Assembly: GCA_043809745.1 (NCBI GenBank)
Contig: JBDROU010000080.1
Location: 52,628-116,627 of the forward strand
Direction of reading: 5' to 3'
DNA: 64,000 nt
Source of the DNA: JBDROU01 sp043809745 [NCBI: bacterium]
Lineage (GTDB): Bacteria > Elusimicrobiota > JBDRMW01
The stretch's first letter is position 1. Every line of letters begins with the position of its first letter. Below the pieces are notes generated by a model. The model was not told the origin of the DNA. It saw only the letters and a list, made by a program, of their open reading frames with translations, and did no database searches. This document shows positions 56,018-64,000 of this stretch, in pieces. Position numbers and translations under genes: made by a program.

Positions 56018-56939
56018 TTTCTCTAAACCACCCAATCGTTTTCTTTAAACCTTCTTCTAAACTAACCTTCGGTTTCCACTTCAACCGAGCTAAAGCTAAA
56101 TCAATATTCGGACATCTTACTCTTGGATCATCAACCGGCAATTTTTTGTATACTATCCTGCTGCTGCTTTTAGTCAGCTTTTTTACAATACTCGCCAAGT
56201 AGTTAATTGTAACTTCATCAGGATTCCCGATGTTTACCGGCTTATTTATATTTGACAGCAATAATTTATGTATGCCGTCAACCATATCGCTTATATAGCA
56301 TAAACTGCGCGTCTGATTCCCTTCGCCGAATACAGTAATCGGTTTTTCCGCAAGGGATTGGTTTATAAAAGCAGGCACCGCTCTGCCGTCAAACTTGCGC
56401 ATACGCTCTCCAAAAGTATTAAAAATTCTGATTATTCTTACATCAACATTGTGATAACGGTGATAAGCCATCGTCAGCGCTTCTGCGAATCTCTTGGCTT
56501 CATCATAAACACCTCTTGGGCCTATAGGATTTACATTTCCCCAATAAGATTCATCCTGCGGGTTAATCAACGGATCACCGTAAACCTCGCTTGTAGAAGC
56601 CAGCATAAAAACAGCTTTCTTTTTCTTGGCTAATCCAAGCGCTTTGTGCGTGCCAAGGGCTCCTACTTTAAGCGTAGGAATAGGCATTTTGAGGTAATCA
56701 ACAGGACTTGCCGGAGAAGCAAAGTGTAAAACAGCATCCAATGCTCCTTCTATTTTTATATAATTTACCACATTGTATTTTTTAAACTTGAATTTTCTAT
56801 TTTTTAACAAGTGCGCAATATTTTTTTTACTGCCTGTAGAAAAATTATCCATGCAGATAACATTATGACCTTCATTTATAAGCTTATCACATAAATGCGA
56901 TCCAATAAAACCAGCTCCGCCGGTAACCAATACTCTCAC
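56010..56939 (-). CDS. UDP-glucuronate decarboxylase (UDP-xylose synthase)
   Basis: 309 residues. NAD loop GGAGFIGSH (7-15), [26 protein letters not shown] and FNTFGERM are characteristic of UXS enzymes, which convert UDP-glucuronate to UDP-xylose. The start is a GTG with a GGGGAG ribosome site 8 bases upstream. Its donor, UDP-glucuronate, would come from the adjacent Ugd. Confidence 0.9.
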   Translation of the reverse strand: MRVLVTGGAGFIGSHLCDKLINEGHNVICMDNFSTGSKKNIAHLLKNRKFKFKKYNVVNYIKIEGALDAVLHFASPASPVDYLKMPIPTLKVGALGTHKALGLAKKKKAVFMLASTSEVYGDPLINPQDESYWGNVNPIGPRGVYDEAKRFAEALTMAYHRYHNVDVRIIRIFNTFGERMRKFDGRAVPAFINQSLAEKPITVFGEGNQTRSLCYISDMVDGIHKLLLSNINKPVNIGNPDEVTINYLASIVKKLTKSSSRIVYKKLPVDDPRVRCPNIDLALARLKWKPKVSLEEGLKKTIGWFRENA

Positions 56940-56965
56940 CTTAAAGCTCCCCTTTAATTATGGCG

Positions 56966-58261
56966 CTATCTGCCAATACCTTTATATATGAATCCTAACT
57001 TTTTCATGCTTTTAGGTTCAAATATGTTTCTGCCGTCAAGCAGAACAGGCGTTTTCATTATTTTTTTAATCTTTTTAATATCCATCTTTTTAAATTCATC
57101 CCATTCGGTTATCAACAGCAAACAATCGCAGTCTGCCGCGCACTCATATATATTTTTGCAGTATTCTATTTCAGGAAAAATTATCTTAACCTTATCCATG
57201 CATACAGGATCATATACCTTTATCCGTGCTCCCAGATCAAGAATTTTCTTTATAATCTCAAGCGCGGGCGCGTTTCTCAAATCGTCGGTATCCGGTTTGA
57301 ACGACAAACCTAAAACACCTACCGTCTTTTCCTTTAAATTCCAAATTGTCTCCTCTAAAACTGTCATAAAATGCTTTTTTTGATTTTCATTAACATTCTT
57401 GACAGCCTGCAGTATCTTGAAATCATATCCTAACTTCTTTGAAATCCAGTAAAAAGCCGATACATCTTTTGGGAAGCATGAACCCCCGTAACCTACACCT
57501 GCGTTTAAGAAAGAAGGATTAATACGCTTATCAAGACCCATACCAACCGCAACCTTTTTAACATCAGCGCCTACTCTTTCGCAAATATTAGCGACTGAAT
57601 TTATAAAAGATATCTTTGTAGCTAAAAATGAGTTAGATGCATGTTTAATAATCTCCGCACTCTTTATATCCGTAATAATCAATGGAGCCTTGATCGGCCG
57701 ATACAGCTCCTTCATTATTTTTTCGGCTTTTTTAGTTTTTACCCCAATTACAATCCTATCCGGCTTAAGAAAATCATTAATTGCGCATCCTTCTCTTAAA
57801 AATTCCGGGTTTGAAACAACATCGAATTGAACATTTTTCGTTATGCTTCTTTTTATAGTAGTTTCAACCCAAGACCCGGTTTCAACTGGCACTGTTGATT
57901 TTTCCACGATTATCTTATAACTTTTCATTGATAACGCTATCTCACGAGCAACAGTTTCTACAAACGACAGATCAGCAGAACCATCTTCACGGGGAGGAGT
58001 ATTTACCGCTATAAATATTATATCAGCCTGCGACACACCTTCTTTAATACTGGTAGAAAATGACAGGCGGCCTCTGCGCGAGTTTTTCTCAACTATTTTT
58101 TTTAAACCGGGTTCATAGATCGGGATAATCGATTTTTTGAGCTGGTTGATCTTTTCCGTATTGTTATCTATACATAATACTTTATGTCCTATTTCTGCTA
58201 AGCAGCTCCCTGTAACAAGCCCGACATATCCTGTTCCAACTATAGCGACTTTTTTAGCCAT
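56966..58261 (-). CDS. ugd: UDP-glucose 6-dehydrogenase
   Basis: 431 residues if the second of two adjacent ATGs is used; this gives a better ribosome-site spacing than the first (58264). NAD loop GTGYVGLVTG, VEKSTVPVETG, NPEFLREG and the catalytic GYGGSCFPKD with the nucleophilic cysteine are canonical. It oxidises UDP-glucose to UDP-glucuronate. It is followed by UDP-xylose synthase, a matching pair, as in the second pair at 37826-40163. Confidence 0.94.
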   Translation of the reverse strand: MAKKVAIVGTGYVGLVTGSCLAEIGHKVLCIDNNTEKINQLKKSIIPIYEPGLKKIVEKNSRRGRLSFSTSIKEGVSQADIIFIAVNTPPREDGSADLSFVETVAREIALSMKSYKIIVEKSTVPVETGSWVETTIKRSITKNVQFDVVSNPEFLREGCAINDFLKPDRIVIGVKTKKAEKIMKELYRPIKAPLIITDIKSAEIIKHASNSFLATKISFINSVANICERVGADVKKVAVGMGLDKRINPSFLNAGVGYGGSCFPKDVSAFYWISKKLGYDFKILQAVKNVNENQKKHFMTVLEETIWNLKEKTVGVLGLSFKPDTDDLRNAPALEIIKKILDLGARIKVYDPVCMDKVKIIFPEIEYCKNIYECAADCDCLLLITEWDEFKKMDIKKIKKIMKTPVLLDGRNIFEPKSMKKLGFIYKGIGR

Positions 58262-58270
58262 CATATCCCC

Positions 58271-59158
58271 TTAAATAAGAATCCTATCCATGTTTTTTAT
58301 ATATGTTTTTAAAGCTTCCTTCCAATGCGGCAAGGGATCAAATCCCTCTAACTTGTAACAATAATTCTCCAAAGTAGAATTTTTTGGGCGGGGAGCAGCG
58401 AGATCTAAGCTGCTCAATTTTGATCTAGATATTTCACCCTTCACAGGCGAGTTGATTAATTTTTTCATTTCCTTGCCAAACTCGTATCTTGAGCAGGATC
58501 CTGAATTGGTCAAATGATATACACCAAATTTTTTTGTTCGTATTAATTTTGAAACAGCAAAAGCCAAATGAGGTGTATATGTAGGAGAACCAACCAAATC
58601 TTCCGCTGCGGCATATTTCCCACCTTTAACCAGTGATTCATACATACTCTGCGCAAAATTATTTCTTTTTTCACCGAACAGCCATGCTGATCTAATAATG
58701 AAATATTTTTGCAAAAACTGTTTTACGTAGTTTTCGCCCCATAATTTGCTCTTTCCGTATTCTGACTTAGGGTTGGTATTATCGTCTTCCCTGTAAGGTA
58801 TATTTTTGCTGCCGTCAAACACATAATCGGTTGAAATATAAACAAATCCGGAATCAAACCGGCTGGCGGCAATCACCATATTCCTGGTACCAAGCCCATT
58901 TACCAAATATGCTTTATCTTTATTACTCTCGCATCCGTCAACATCAGTATAAGCAGCCGCATGAATTATTAAATCAGGATTTTCTTTTGAAACTACCTGG
59001 TAAGTGGTTTCTGAATTTGTAAAATCAAGATTTACGAATTTCCCGCTAAAATTAAAACTGGGTTCTTTTATGTCTACTCCTACTATTTCTTCTTCACTAA
59101 GATTTTGAACCAAATCATACCCAAACATACCGGAAATACCTGTAATAACTATTTTCAC
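58271..59158 (-). CDS. rmlD: dTDP-4-dehydrorhamnose reductase (RmlD)
   Basis: 295 residues. GISGMFGYDL, HAAAYTDVDGCE, the STDYVFDG motif and YGKSKLWGE (catalytic YxxxK) are classic RmlD signatures. It makes dTDP-L-rhamnose. The start is a GTG inside a GTGA overlap with the TGA of rmlB, so it is translationally coupled. Confidence 0.93.
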   Translation of the reverse strand: MKIVITGISGMFGYDLVQNLSEEEIVGVDIKEPSFNFSGKFVNLDFTNSETTYQVVSKENPDLIIHAAAYTDVDGCESNKDKAYLVNGLGTRNMVIAASRFDSGFVYISTDYVFDGSKNIPYREDDNTNPKSEYGKSKLWGENYVKQFLQKYFIIRSAWLFGEKRNNFAQSMYESLVKGGKYAAAEDLVGSPTYTPHLAFAVSKLIRTKKFGVYHLTNSGSCSRYEFGKEMKKLINSPVKGEISRSKLSSLDLAAPRPKNSTLENYCYKLEGFDPLPHWKEALKTYIKNMDRILI

Positions 59159-60252
59159 GCTTTTACTCCGTACTGCTTTTTATAGTACTTCTTAAACTCA
59201 ATATTTGATTTAATGCTTTTCCACCAATATGCATTTTCATTGTACCATTTTATGGTTTCATTCAAGGCATCATCGAAGTTAATATGCGGTTTCCAGTTAG
59301 TTTCTTTAAACATTTTACTGGAATCAATGCTGTATCTTTTGTCATGCCCCGGCCTGTCTTTTATAAATTTAATCATATCTTTATGACTATTGCTTAATTT
59401 TTGAAGTATTCTCTGAGCTAAATCAATATTTGAACAAGCATGTCCTCCGCCCAGATTGTATATCTCCCCAGTTTTACCCTTATTTAAGATCTGATACAAT
59501 CCATCACAGGTATCTCTCACAAATAACCACTCTCTTACATTCTTTCCATCGCCATAAATAGGCAGCGGCATGCCGGATATTGCGTTAGTAATGAATAATG
59601 GAATAACTTTTTCCGGATATTGCCATGGTCCAAAATTGTTTGAAGGCCTTACTATAATTGGTTTATATCCGTAAGTTTTTATGATAGATCGAATTATTAA
59701 ATCCGCTGAAGCTTTTGTGGCTGAATACGGATTATTTGGCAGAAGCAAAGATTCTTCCTTAAAAGAACCGGAGATTATTGAGCCGTAAACCTCATCTGTT
59801 GAAATATGTATAAATCTATGAATACTGTTTTTTCTAGCAAAATCAATTAGATTATAAAGTCCAAGTATGTTGCTTTTTATAAATCCTTTCGCATCAATTA
59901 TTGAACGATCAACATGAGTTTCAGCCGCAAAATTTACTACCGCATCGATATCAGCCGGCAGTTTCCTGTAAAGTGAAGCATCCACTATATCGCCGTGTAT
60001 AAATTTATATCTTTTTTTATCTTGTTTGCTTAATTTATTGAACTTAACGTTTAAATTTAACCATTTGCTACTTGAATATGTATTCCAGTTATCCACATTG
60101 TAAATGATCTCTATATTTTTTCTCTTATCTAAAATATACTGAATAAAATTTGAGCCGATAAATCCTAACCCTCCAGTTACAAGTATTTTTTTTAATTGTT
60201 TGTTCCCAGAATAAGGACTCAAGGGTTTTTGATTATATTGATTTTTATTCAT
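59155..60252 (-). CDS. rmlB: dTDP-glucose 4,6-dehydratase (RmlB)
   Basis: 365 residues from the ATG at 60252, directly after the stop of the upstream epimerase; a 31-residue longer frame overlapping that gene is rejected. LVTGGLGFIGSN, NFAAETHVDRSI, STDEVYGS, NPYSATKASADL and RPSNNFGPWQYPEKV are diagnostic. It makes the 4-keto-6-deoxy intermediate of rhamnose. Together with RmlA, RmlD and the RmlC-like protein it gives a complete dTDP-rhamnose set. Confidence 0.93.
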   Translation of the reverse strand: MNKNQYNQKPLSPYSGNKQLKKILVTGGLGFIGSNFIQYILDKRKNIEIIYNVDNWNTYSSSKWLNLNVKFNKLSKQDKKRYKFIHGDIVDASLYRKLPADIDAVVNFAAETHVDRSIIDAKGFIKSNILGLYNLIDFARKNSIHRFIHISTDEVYGSIISGSFKEESLLLPNNPYSATKASADLIIRSIIKTYGYKPIIVRPSNNFGPWQYPEKVIPLFITNAISGMPLPIYGDGKNVREWLFVRDTCDGLYQILNKGKTGEIYNLGGGHACSNIDLAQRILQKLSNSHKDMIKFIKDRPGHDKRYSIDSSKMFKETNWKPHINFDDALNETIKWYNENAYWWKSIKSNIEFKKYYKKQYGVKA

Positions 60253-60253
60253 G

Positions 60254-61204
60254 CTAAAATTTACACTTAGCGCTTTGCTTACTAACAAAATACTCCCAAG
60301 TCTTTCTAACACCTTCCTTAAAATGAACAACCGGTTTGTAACCAAGCATTTTTTTTGCTTTTACAATTGATGCATATGTCTTTCTAACATCGCCAGCCCT
60401 GGCAGGTGTATGATGCCTTTTAATATTTTCTTCAGCAAATGATTCCAGAATTTCAACTATCTTAATTATTGAATGTGACTCGCTGCAGGCGATATTAAAG
60501 ACCTCACCCGAAACGTTTCTAGCTGTCATGGCCAGTATATTTGCTGAAATTACATTTTCGACATAAGAAAAGTCCCTTGATTGCAGACCATTCCCATGAA
60601 CTTCAACAGCCTTTCCCATCATAACAGCTTGAATAAATTTTGGCAGCACGGCCGCATATTTTGATTCAGGATTTTGCCTGGGACCTATTACGTTAAAATA
60701 CCTCAAACACACCGTTTCTAAGCCAAATGTCTTTGAAAAAACTTGAGCATAATGTTCACCGGCAAGCTTTGAAACGGCGTAAGGAGAAAGCGGCCGAGGA
60801 ATATCTGTTTCTTTTTGAGGGAACTTCTCAGACGCTCCGTAAACCGAGGATGAAGAAGCATAAACTATTCGCTTCACTTTTTTTCTTCTGCACGCCACCA
60901 AAAGCTTGAGTGTTCCTCCGACATTAACGTCATTGGAAGAAAGTGGATCGTCAATCGAACGGGGGACCGAACGCAGCGCTGCTTGATGCAGCACATATTG
61001 AACCTTATTAAGAGCTTTGTTAAGGTGAGATTCGTTCCTGATATCCCCTTTGATTAGTTTTATTTTGGAGATAAACGGTTTGATATACTCATGCTTACCG
61101 GTTGAAAAATTATCCAAAACTACCACTTGATCTCCCCTTCTTACAAGCGATTCAACAATATTTGATCCAATAAATCCTGCGCCGCCTGTAACTAATATCT
61201 TCAC
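60254..61204 (-). CDS. NAD-dependent 4-epimerase (WbpP/GalE-like)
   Basis: 316 residues from the GTG at 61204, which has GGAG eight bases upstream; a GTG three codons earlier is rejected. [37 protein letters not shown] and YFNVIGPRQ fit UDP-N-acetylglucosamine/UDP-glucose 4-epimerases of the WbpP type. It may interconvert UDP-GlcNAc and UDP-GalNAc or the uronic forms. It ends one base before rmlB. Confidence 0.88.
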   Translation of the reverse strand: MKILVTGGAGFIGSNIVESLVRRGDQVVVLDNFSTGKHEYIKPFISKIKLIKGDIRNESHLNKALNKVQYVLHQAALRSVPRSIDDPLSSNDVNVGGTLKLLVACRRKKVKRIVYASSSSVYGASEKFPQKETDIPRPLSPYAVSKLAGEHYAQVFSKTFGLETVCLRYFNVIGPRQNPESKYAAVLPKFIQAVMMGKAVEVHGNGLQSRDFSYVENVISANILAMTARNVSGEVFNIACSESHSIIKIVEILESFAEENIKRHHTPARAGDVRKTYASIVKAKKMLGYKPVVHFKEGVRKTWEYFVSKQSAKCKF

Positions 61205-61245
61205 TTTGAACACTCCTTTAAAATTATTCTCTATTCAGAACTCTC

Positions 61246-61707
61246 TTACCCCCCCGTAACTCCATCTCCCCAAAAATAACCGATACCGGGATCATTAAAA
61301 GCCGCTCGAAACTCATCTGGAGCTTTATAATCATAAAGCTGTGTAGGGACATTAAACACAATGGATTCCGGTTCTGCCATCCCTAAAAATCCGTGAAATA
61401 CAAATGGAGGTATTTGGATAAGCATTGGATTTTCTTCTCCTGCTACTATCTCCATAATTTCTTTAAATGTTTTTGAATCTGAACGAGAATCATATAAAAC
61501 GACTTTTACTTTTGTTAAAACACATAAGAAGCTATCCGTCTGTTGTTTATGATAATGCCAGGCTTTAGCAATTTTTGGTTTTGCAGTTGTCATATACACC
61601 TGGCCAAACTTTTTAAACTCCGGCCAATCACTTCTAAAAAGTTCCATCAACCTGCCGCGATAATCAACAATACTCTTTAATTTTCTTATCTTAACACCTT
61701 CAATCAT
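61246..61707 (-). CDS. rmlC: dTDP-4-dehydrorhamnose 3,5-epimerase-like cupin (RmlC-like)
   Basis: 153 residues, shorter than classical RmlC (about 180). The start MIEGVKIRKLKSIVDYRGRLMEL, AWHYHKQQTD and PPFVFHGF correspond to RmlC family motifs, with H and D positions for the sugar. It is the only RmlC candidate among the rml genes and so probably does the 3,5-epimerisation, but the short form may be a 3-epimerase-type relative. Confidence 0.8.
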   Translation of the reverse strand: MIEGVKIRKLKSIVDYRGRLMELFRSDWPEFKKFGQVYMTTAKPKIAKAWHYHKQQTDSFLCVLTKVKVVLYDSRSDSKTFKEIMEIVAGEENPMLIQIPPFVFHGFLGMAEPESIVFNVPTQLYDYKAPDEFRAAFNDPGIGYFWGDGVTGG

Positions 61708-61744
61708 CAGTTAACTCTTTCTAAATAAATTCTGCAGGAGATCT

Positions 61745-62806
61745 CTACAGCACTTCCACCTGAGAACTGTCTCCTACCATTATCCTATATGCCGCTGGTT
61801 TTTGTACATTTTTACTTATTCTTACATTCTGGCCGATCAGAGAGCCCTCAATTCTCTTTATATCCCTGATACTCGAGTCTTGGAGTACTATAGAGTTTTC
61901 CAGTTCACTTCCTTCAATCTTGATATTACGGTACAACGATGTAAAAGGCCCGATATAGGAGTCAATAATAATGCATCCCTCTCCTATTACCGCCGGTCCG
62001 CGTATATGCGAGCCCTTAATGCAGGCTCCCAATTCAACTATTACTTTTCCTTCAATCCTAGAGGCATCATCCACTTCTCCTTTAATAAGAGGGTTTACTG
62101 TATCAAGAAAAAGACGGTTTGCTTCAATGATATCTTCCAATTTCCCTGTATCTTTCCACCATCCATCAACCTTGTATGAATCTACCTTATATTTGTTGTC
62201 AATCAGATACTGAATAGCATCGGTTATCTCCAACTCCCCTCTTTTGGAAGGTTTTATAGAGTTAACAGCTTTGAATATATTTTTGTCAAATAAATAAACT
62301 CCCACTAAAGCAAGATCAGACTTTGGTTTTTTCGGCTTCTCAACCAGTTTAACCACTTTTTTTCCGGAAAGTTCAGCTACACCGAAATCCTGCGCATTCT
62401 TCACTTTTGCAAGCAGAATTTGAGCGTTGGGAGAGTTGCTCTTAAAATCGTCTACGACTGATTTTATTCCGTTTTTAAGCAGATTATCTCCGAGAAACAT
62501 CAAGAAGGGTTCTTCAGCAATATAATCTTCAGCAATTTTCACAGCGTGCGCTAAACCCAGCGGAGCTTCCTGCTCAATAAACGTAGCTTTAATACCCCAC
62601 CTGCTTCCATCCCCTACCGCAGAAATAATTTCATTTCCGTTATCACCAATAATAAATCCTATATCAGTAATCCCAGCCTCTTTTATAGCCTCAATTCCGT
62701 AAAAAAGGATTGGTTTATTCGCAACAGGAATAAGCTGTTTTGCAGACGTATGGGTTATCGGCCTTAATCTGCTTCCCTTTCCTCCGGCTAAGACTAGCGC
62801 TTTCAT
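61745..62806 (-). CDS. rmlA: Glucose-1-phosphate thymidylyltransferase, long form (RmlA)
   Basis: 353 residues from the ATG at 62806, which overlaps the stop of the upstream gene (TAATG); a TTG start at 62827 is rejected. LAGGKGSRLRPIT, SAKQLIPVANKP and MFLGDNLL mark the RmlA family, and a C-terminal beta-helix with hexapeptides (about 240-353) marks the long, archaeal-like form. It makes dTDP-glucose. Confidence 0.92.
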   Translation of the reverse strand: MKALVLAGGKGSRLRPITHTSAKQLIPVANKPILFYGIEAIKEAGITDIGFIIGDNGNEIISAVGDGSRWGIKATFIEQEAPLGLAHAVKIAEDYIAEEPFLMFLGDNLLKNGIKSVVDDFKSNSPNAQILLAKVKNAQDFGVAELSGKKVVKLVEKPKKPKSDLALVGVYLFDKNIFKAVNSIKPSKRGELEITDAIQYLIDNKYKVDSYKVDGWWKDTGKLEDIIEANRLFLDTVNPLIKGEVDDASRIEGKVIVELGACIKGSHIRGPAVIGEGCIIIDSYIGPFTSLYRNIKIEGSELENSIVLQDSSIRDIKRIEGSLIGQNVRISKNVQKPAAYRIMVGDSSQVEVL

Positions 62807-63765
62807 TATTGAATCCGCCCTCTCCAATAATCAAGTAAATCCTTCAATGTTTGCTCAAAACTAATCTTTGGTTTCCAACCTGTTATTTTAGAAAATTTCG
62901 TATTATCCCCTAACAATATGGGGACGTCTGAAGGTCTTAATCGTTTTGGATCTTCTTTGATTTTTATTTTAACGGTGGACATTCTTAGAAGCATATCCAG
63001 AACCTCTTGAATCGAAAATGCTTTCCCTGAACATATATTATACACTTCCCCGGGCAGACACTTTTCAGTCGCCAGCCAATATGCGTCTACCATATCCCTG
63101 ACATCGGTAAAATCCCTTTTTGCAGTAAGATTACCAACAAATATAACCGGGTCCTTTTTTTTATTTTCAATCAAAACAATCTGTTTTGCAAAATCTGAAG
63201 ATACAAATACATCTCCTCGTCTCGGGCCTGTATGATTAAATCCTCTGGTTATAATAACATTGAGGCCATAACTCTTAAAATACTGAAAACCAAGCATCTC
63301 CTGCCCCACCTTGCTTACAGCATACGGGCTTAACGGCCTTAACGGATTTGTTTCCTTTATTGGCACCTCATTTTCGTAAACCAAACCGTATTCCTCCGAA
63401 GAACCAGCTATCTGTATTACCGGATTTATTCCTATTTCTCTCACGGCTTCAAATATATTAAGCTGTCCGATCATATTCGTAGTAATTGTCTCGGCTGGAG
63501 CATGCCAAGAAGTAGGCACAAATGATTGGGCAGCCAAATGGAATATCTTATCCGGTCTAATCTTTTCAATCGCCTTCTTAACGCTCGATGAATCCCTCAG
63601 ATCGCACTCTGTCAGATCTATTTTATTCATGGGAATTTGATCTAAATTCTCCTTCTTGCTCCTCCAGCGCTCAATCCCAAAAATCTCAATACCTTTCTTT
63701 TTCTGAATATACTCCACCATATGACTGCCTACAAAACCCGTTATTCCTGTAATTAATACTTTCAA
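62806..63765 (-). CDS. GDP-4-keto-6-deoxymannose reductase/GDP-mannose 4,6-dehydratase family protein
   Basis: 319 residues, the first gene of the minus-strand run. ITGITGFVGSH, the SSEEYG motif, SPYAVSKVGQEM, and RGFNHTGPRRG with VGNLTAKRDFTDVRD are shared by Rmd and Gmd; the length and the loop after the NAD site fit Rmd-like proteins better. It would make a GDP-6-deoxyhexose such as D-rhamnose, using GDP-mannose from the genes at 2.4-6.4 kb. The start is TTG with GGGGG eight bases before it. Confidence 0.87.
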   Translation of the reverse strand: MKVLITGITGFVGSHMVEYIQKKKGIEIFGIERWRSKKENLDQIPMNKIDLTECDLRDSSSVKKAIEKIRPDKIFHLAAQSFVPTSWHAPAETITTNMIGQLNIFEAVREIGINPVIQIAGSSEEYGLVYENEVPIKETNPLRPLSPYAVSKVGQEMLGFQYFKSYGLNVIITRGFNHTGPRRGDVFVSSDFAKQIVLIENKKKDPVIFVGNLTAKRDFTDVRDMVDAYWLATEKCLPGEVYNICSGKAFSIQEVLDMLLRMSTVKIKIKEDPKRLRPSDVPILLGDNTKFSKITGWKPKISFEQTLKDLLDYWRGRIQ

Positions 63766-63826
63766 TTGTGCTACCCCCTAAATATTTGTTTGTTTTTCAA
63801 TAAATTATTAAACTAAAATTTATCAT

Positions 63827-63856
63827 ATTATAACAAATTGTACAATAAGATTTTAA
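63827..63856 (-). promoter_or_regulatory. Candidate promoter for the whole minus-strand run
   Basis: Minus strand TTAAAA (63851-63856), 18 bp, then a perfect TATAAT (63827-63832), 62 bp before the first TTG start. The surrounding 196 bp gap (63766-63961) is very AT-rich. Confidence 0.4.
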
Positions 63857-63910
63857 ACCGCGAATTGCCTCACATTAAATGTTACCGAGGCATGGTAAAA
63901 AAACATATCG

Positions 63911-63939
63911 TTGACTCATAAATAATGTTACCCTAAGAT
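63911..63939 (+). promoter_or_regulatory. Candidate promoter of the plus-strand gene
   Basis: TTGACT (63911-63916), a 17 bp spacer and TAAGAT (63934-63939), 22 bp before the ATG. Direction is opposite to all other genes. Confidence 0.5.
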
Positions 63940-63961
63940 TTACACTAAAGGGGGTAATATT

Positions 63962-64000
63962 ATGGGCCCAAAATCAAAAAAAGATTATCTAGAAGCCATT
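63962..64000 (+). CDS. Start of a gene cut by the window edge, possibly an IS transposase
   Basis: Only 13 codons are present: MGPKSKKDYLEAI. A GGGGG ribosome site lies at 63950-63954. The N terminus resembles DDE/integrase-type transposases that begin with a basic MxPKxKKxYLEAI-like stretch. With so few residues this remains a tentative call. It is divergent from the polysaccharide genes. Confidence 0.4.
   Translation, partial: MGPKSKKDYLEAI

Larger units (their letters stand above)
63878..64000 (+). mobile_element. Possible left end of an insertion sequence
   Basis: The motif AATGTTACC occurs twice (63878-63886 and 63924-63932) in front of a plus-strand frame that starts like a transposase. 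Such repeated TGTTACC-type ends are common next to some IS481-like elements. The element continues beyond the window, so its boundaries and inverted repeats cannot be checked. Confidence 0.4.

Noticed and set aside
59155-60345. RmlB with a 31-residue N-terminal extension
   Set aside because: The extension overlaps the epimerase gene by about 90 bp. The ATG at 60252, directly after that gene's stop, gives a protein of normal length.
61745-62827. RmlA with a 7-residue N-terminal extension from a TTG
   Set aside because: The ATG at 62806 overlaps the upstream stop as TAATG and starts exactly at the conserved MKALVLAGG motif.
1-63765. Plus-strand open frames of 60-143 codons inside the minus-strand genes, for example 268-585, 18410-18781, 29635-30066 and 56988-57383
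   Set aside because: Each is fully covered by a minus-strand gene with clear family motifs. Their translations are rich in Ser, Phe and Cys, as expected for antisense shadows, and none shows a recognisable domain.
1-64000. tRNA, rRNA, CRISPR or prophage elements
   Set aside because: No cloverleaf, rRNA-like, repeat-spacer or phage-type sequence was noticed; all space is taken by polysaccharide genes and short gaps.

Overview
The window is one continuous surface-polysaccharide locus. Sixty protein genes lie head to tail on the minus strand, and one truncated gene sits at the right edge on the plus strand. The DNA is AT-rich. The chemistry points to a Gram-negative-type, probably uncultivated bacterium: a Kdo-type cytidylyltransferase with an arabinose-5-phosphate isomerase, undecaprenyl-phosphate-linked assembly, Wzx, Wzy and Wzz, and nonulosonic-acid enzymes. 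The style resembles Omnitrophota-like candidate-phylum genomes, but no rRNA or other marker is present, so the taxonomy is only a guess. No tRNA, rRNA or CRISPR was seen, and no gap between genes exceeds 300 bases; the longest, 47398-47617 and 63766-63961, are described in the list.

Layout in the direction of transcription (right to left). 63.8-55.0 kb: precursor genes (GDP-deoxyhexose-type reductase, RmlA, RmlC-like, epimerase, RmlB, RmlD, Ugd, UDP-xylose synthase), a DPM1-like glycosyltransferase, a Trm112-like mini-protein and a GT4. 53.8-52.3 kb: an EPS-type MarR-like regulator with a good promoter and a perfect palindrome overlapping its -10 box, followed by Wzz. 52.3-41.9 kb: a pseudaminic/nonulosonic-type set (PseB, PseC, NeuB-like, class III aminotransferase, GT-B protein, NeuA-like), an aldolase fused to a GNGPSL-type domain, and a KDG-kinase-like PfkB. 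41.9-36.1 kb: SDRs, RfbF, a second UDP-sugar dehydrogenase plus decarboxylase pair, a GT2 and an acyltransferase. 36.0-25.3 kb: oxidoreductase, methyltransferases, SIS isomerase, transaldolase, HpaI-type aldolase, HAD phosphatase, two SDRs, KdsB, a PGDH-like reductase and a radical SAM protein. 25.2-7.3 kb: GTs, KpsF, two Wzy/WaaL-type proteins, an MDR-Gfo/Idh fusion, a WecG/TagA-type GT, Wzx and the initiating sugar-phosphate transferase. 7.3-2.4 kb: an epimerase and a mannose-type activation set. 2.4-0 kb: MetK and AhcY.

Together the genes would make several activated sugars (dTDP-rhamnose, UDP-uronic acid/UDP-xylose, GDP-mannose-type, possibly CDP-glucose, and CMP-ulosonic acids). They would then build a lipid-linked repeat unit, flip it (Wzx), polymerise it (Wzy) and control its length (Wzz). 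MetK and AhcY make and recycle the cofactor used by the methyltransferases and the radical SAM protein. The least conventional parts are the two tracts that join pyruvate-aldolase-type enzymes to CMP-sugar synthetases.

Starts were re-chosen from ribosome-binding sites and overlaps for several genes, including some GTG and TTG starts. All functions are read from sequence motifs; no database search was made.
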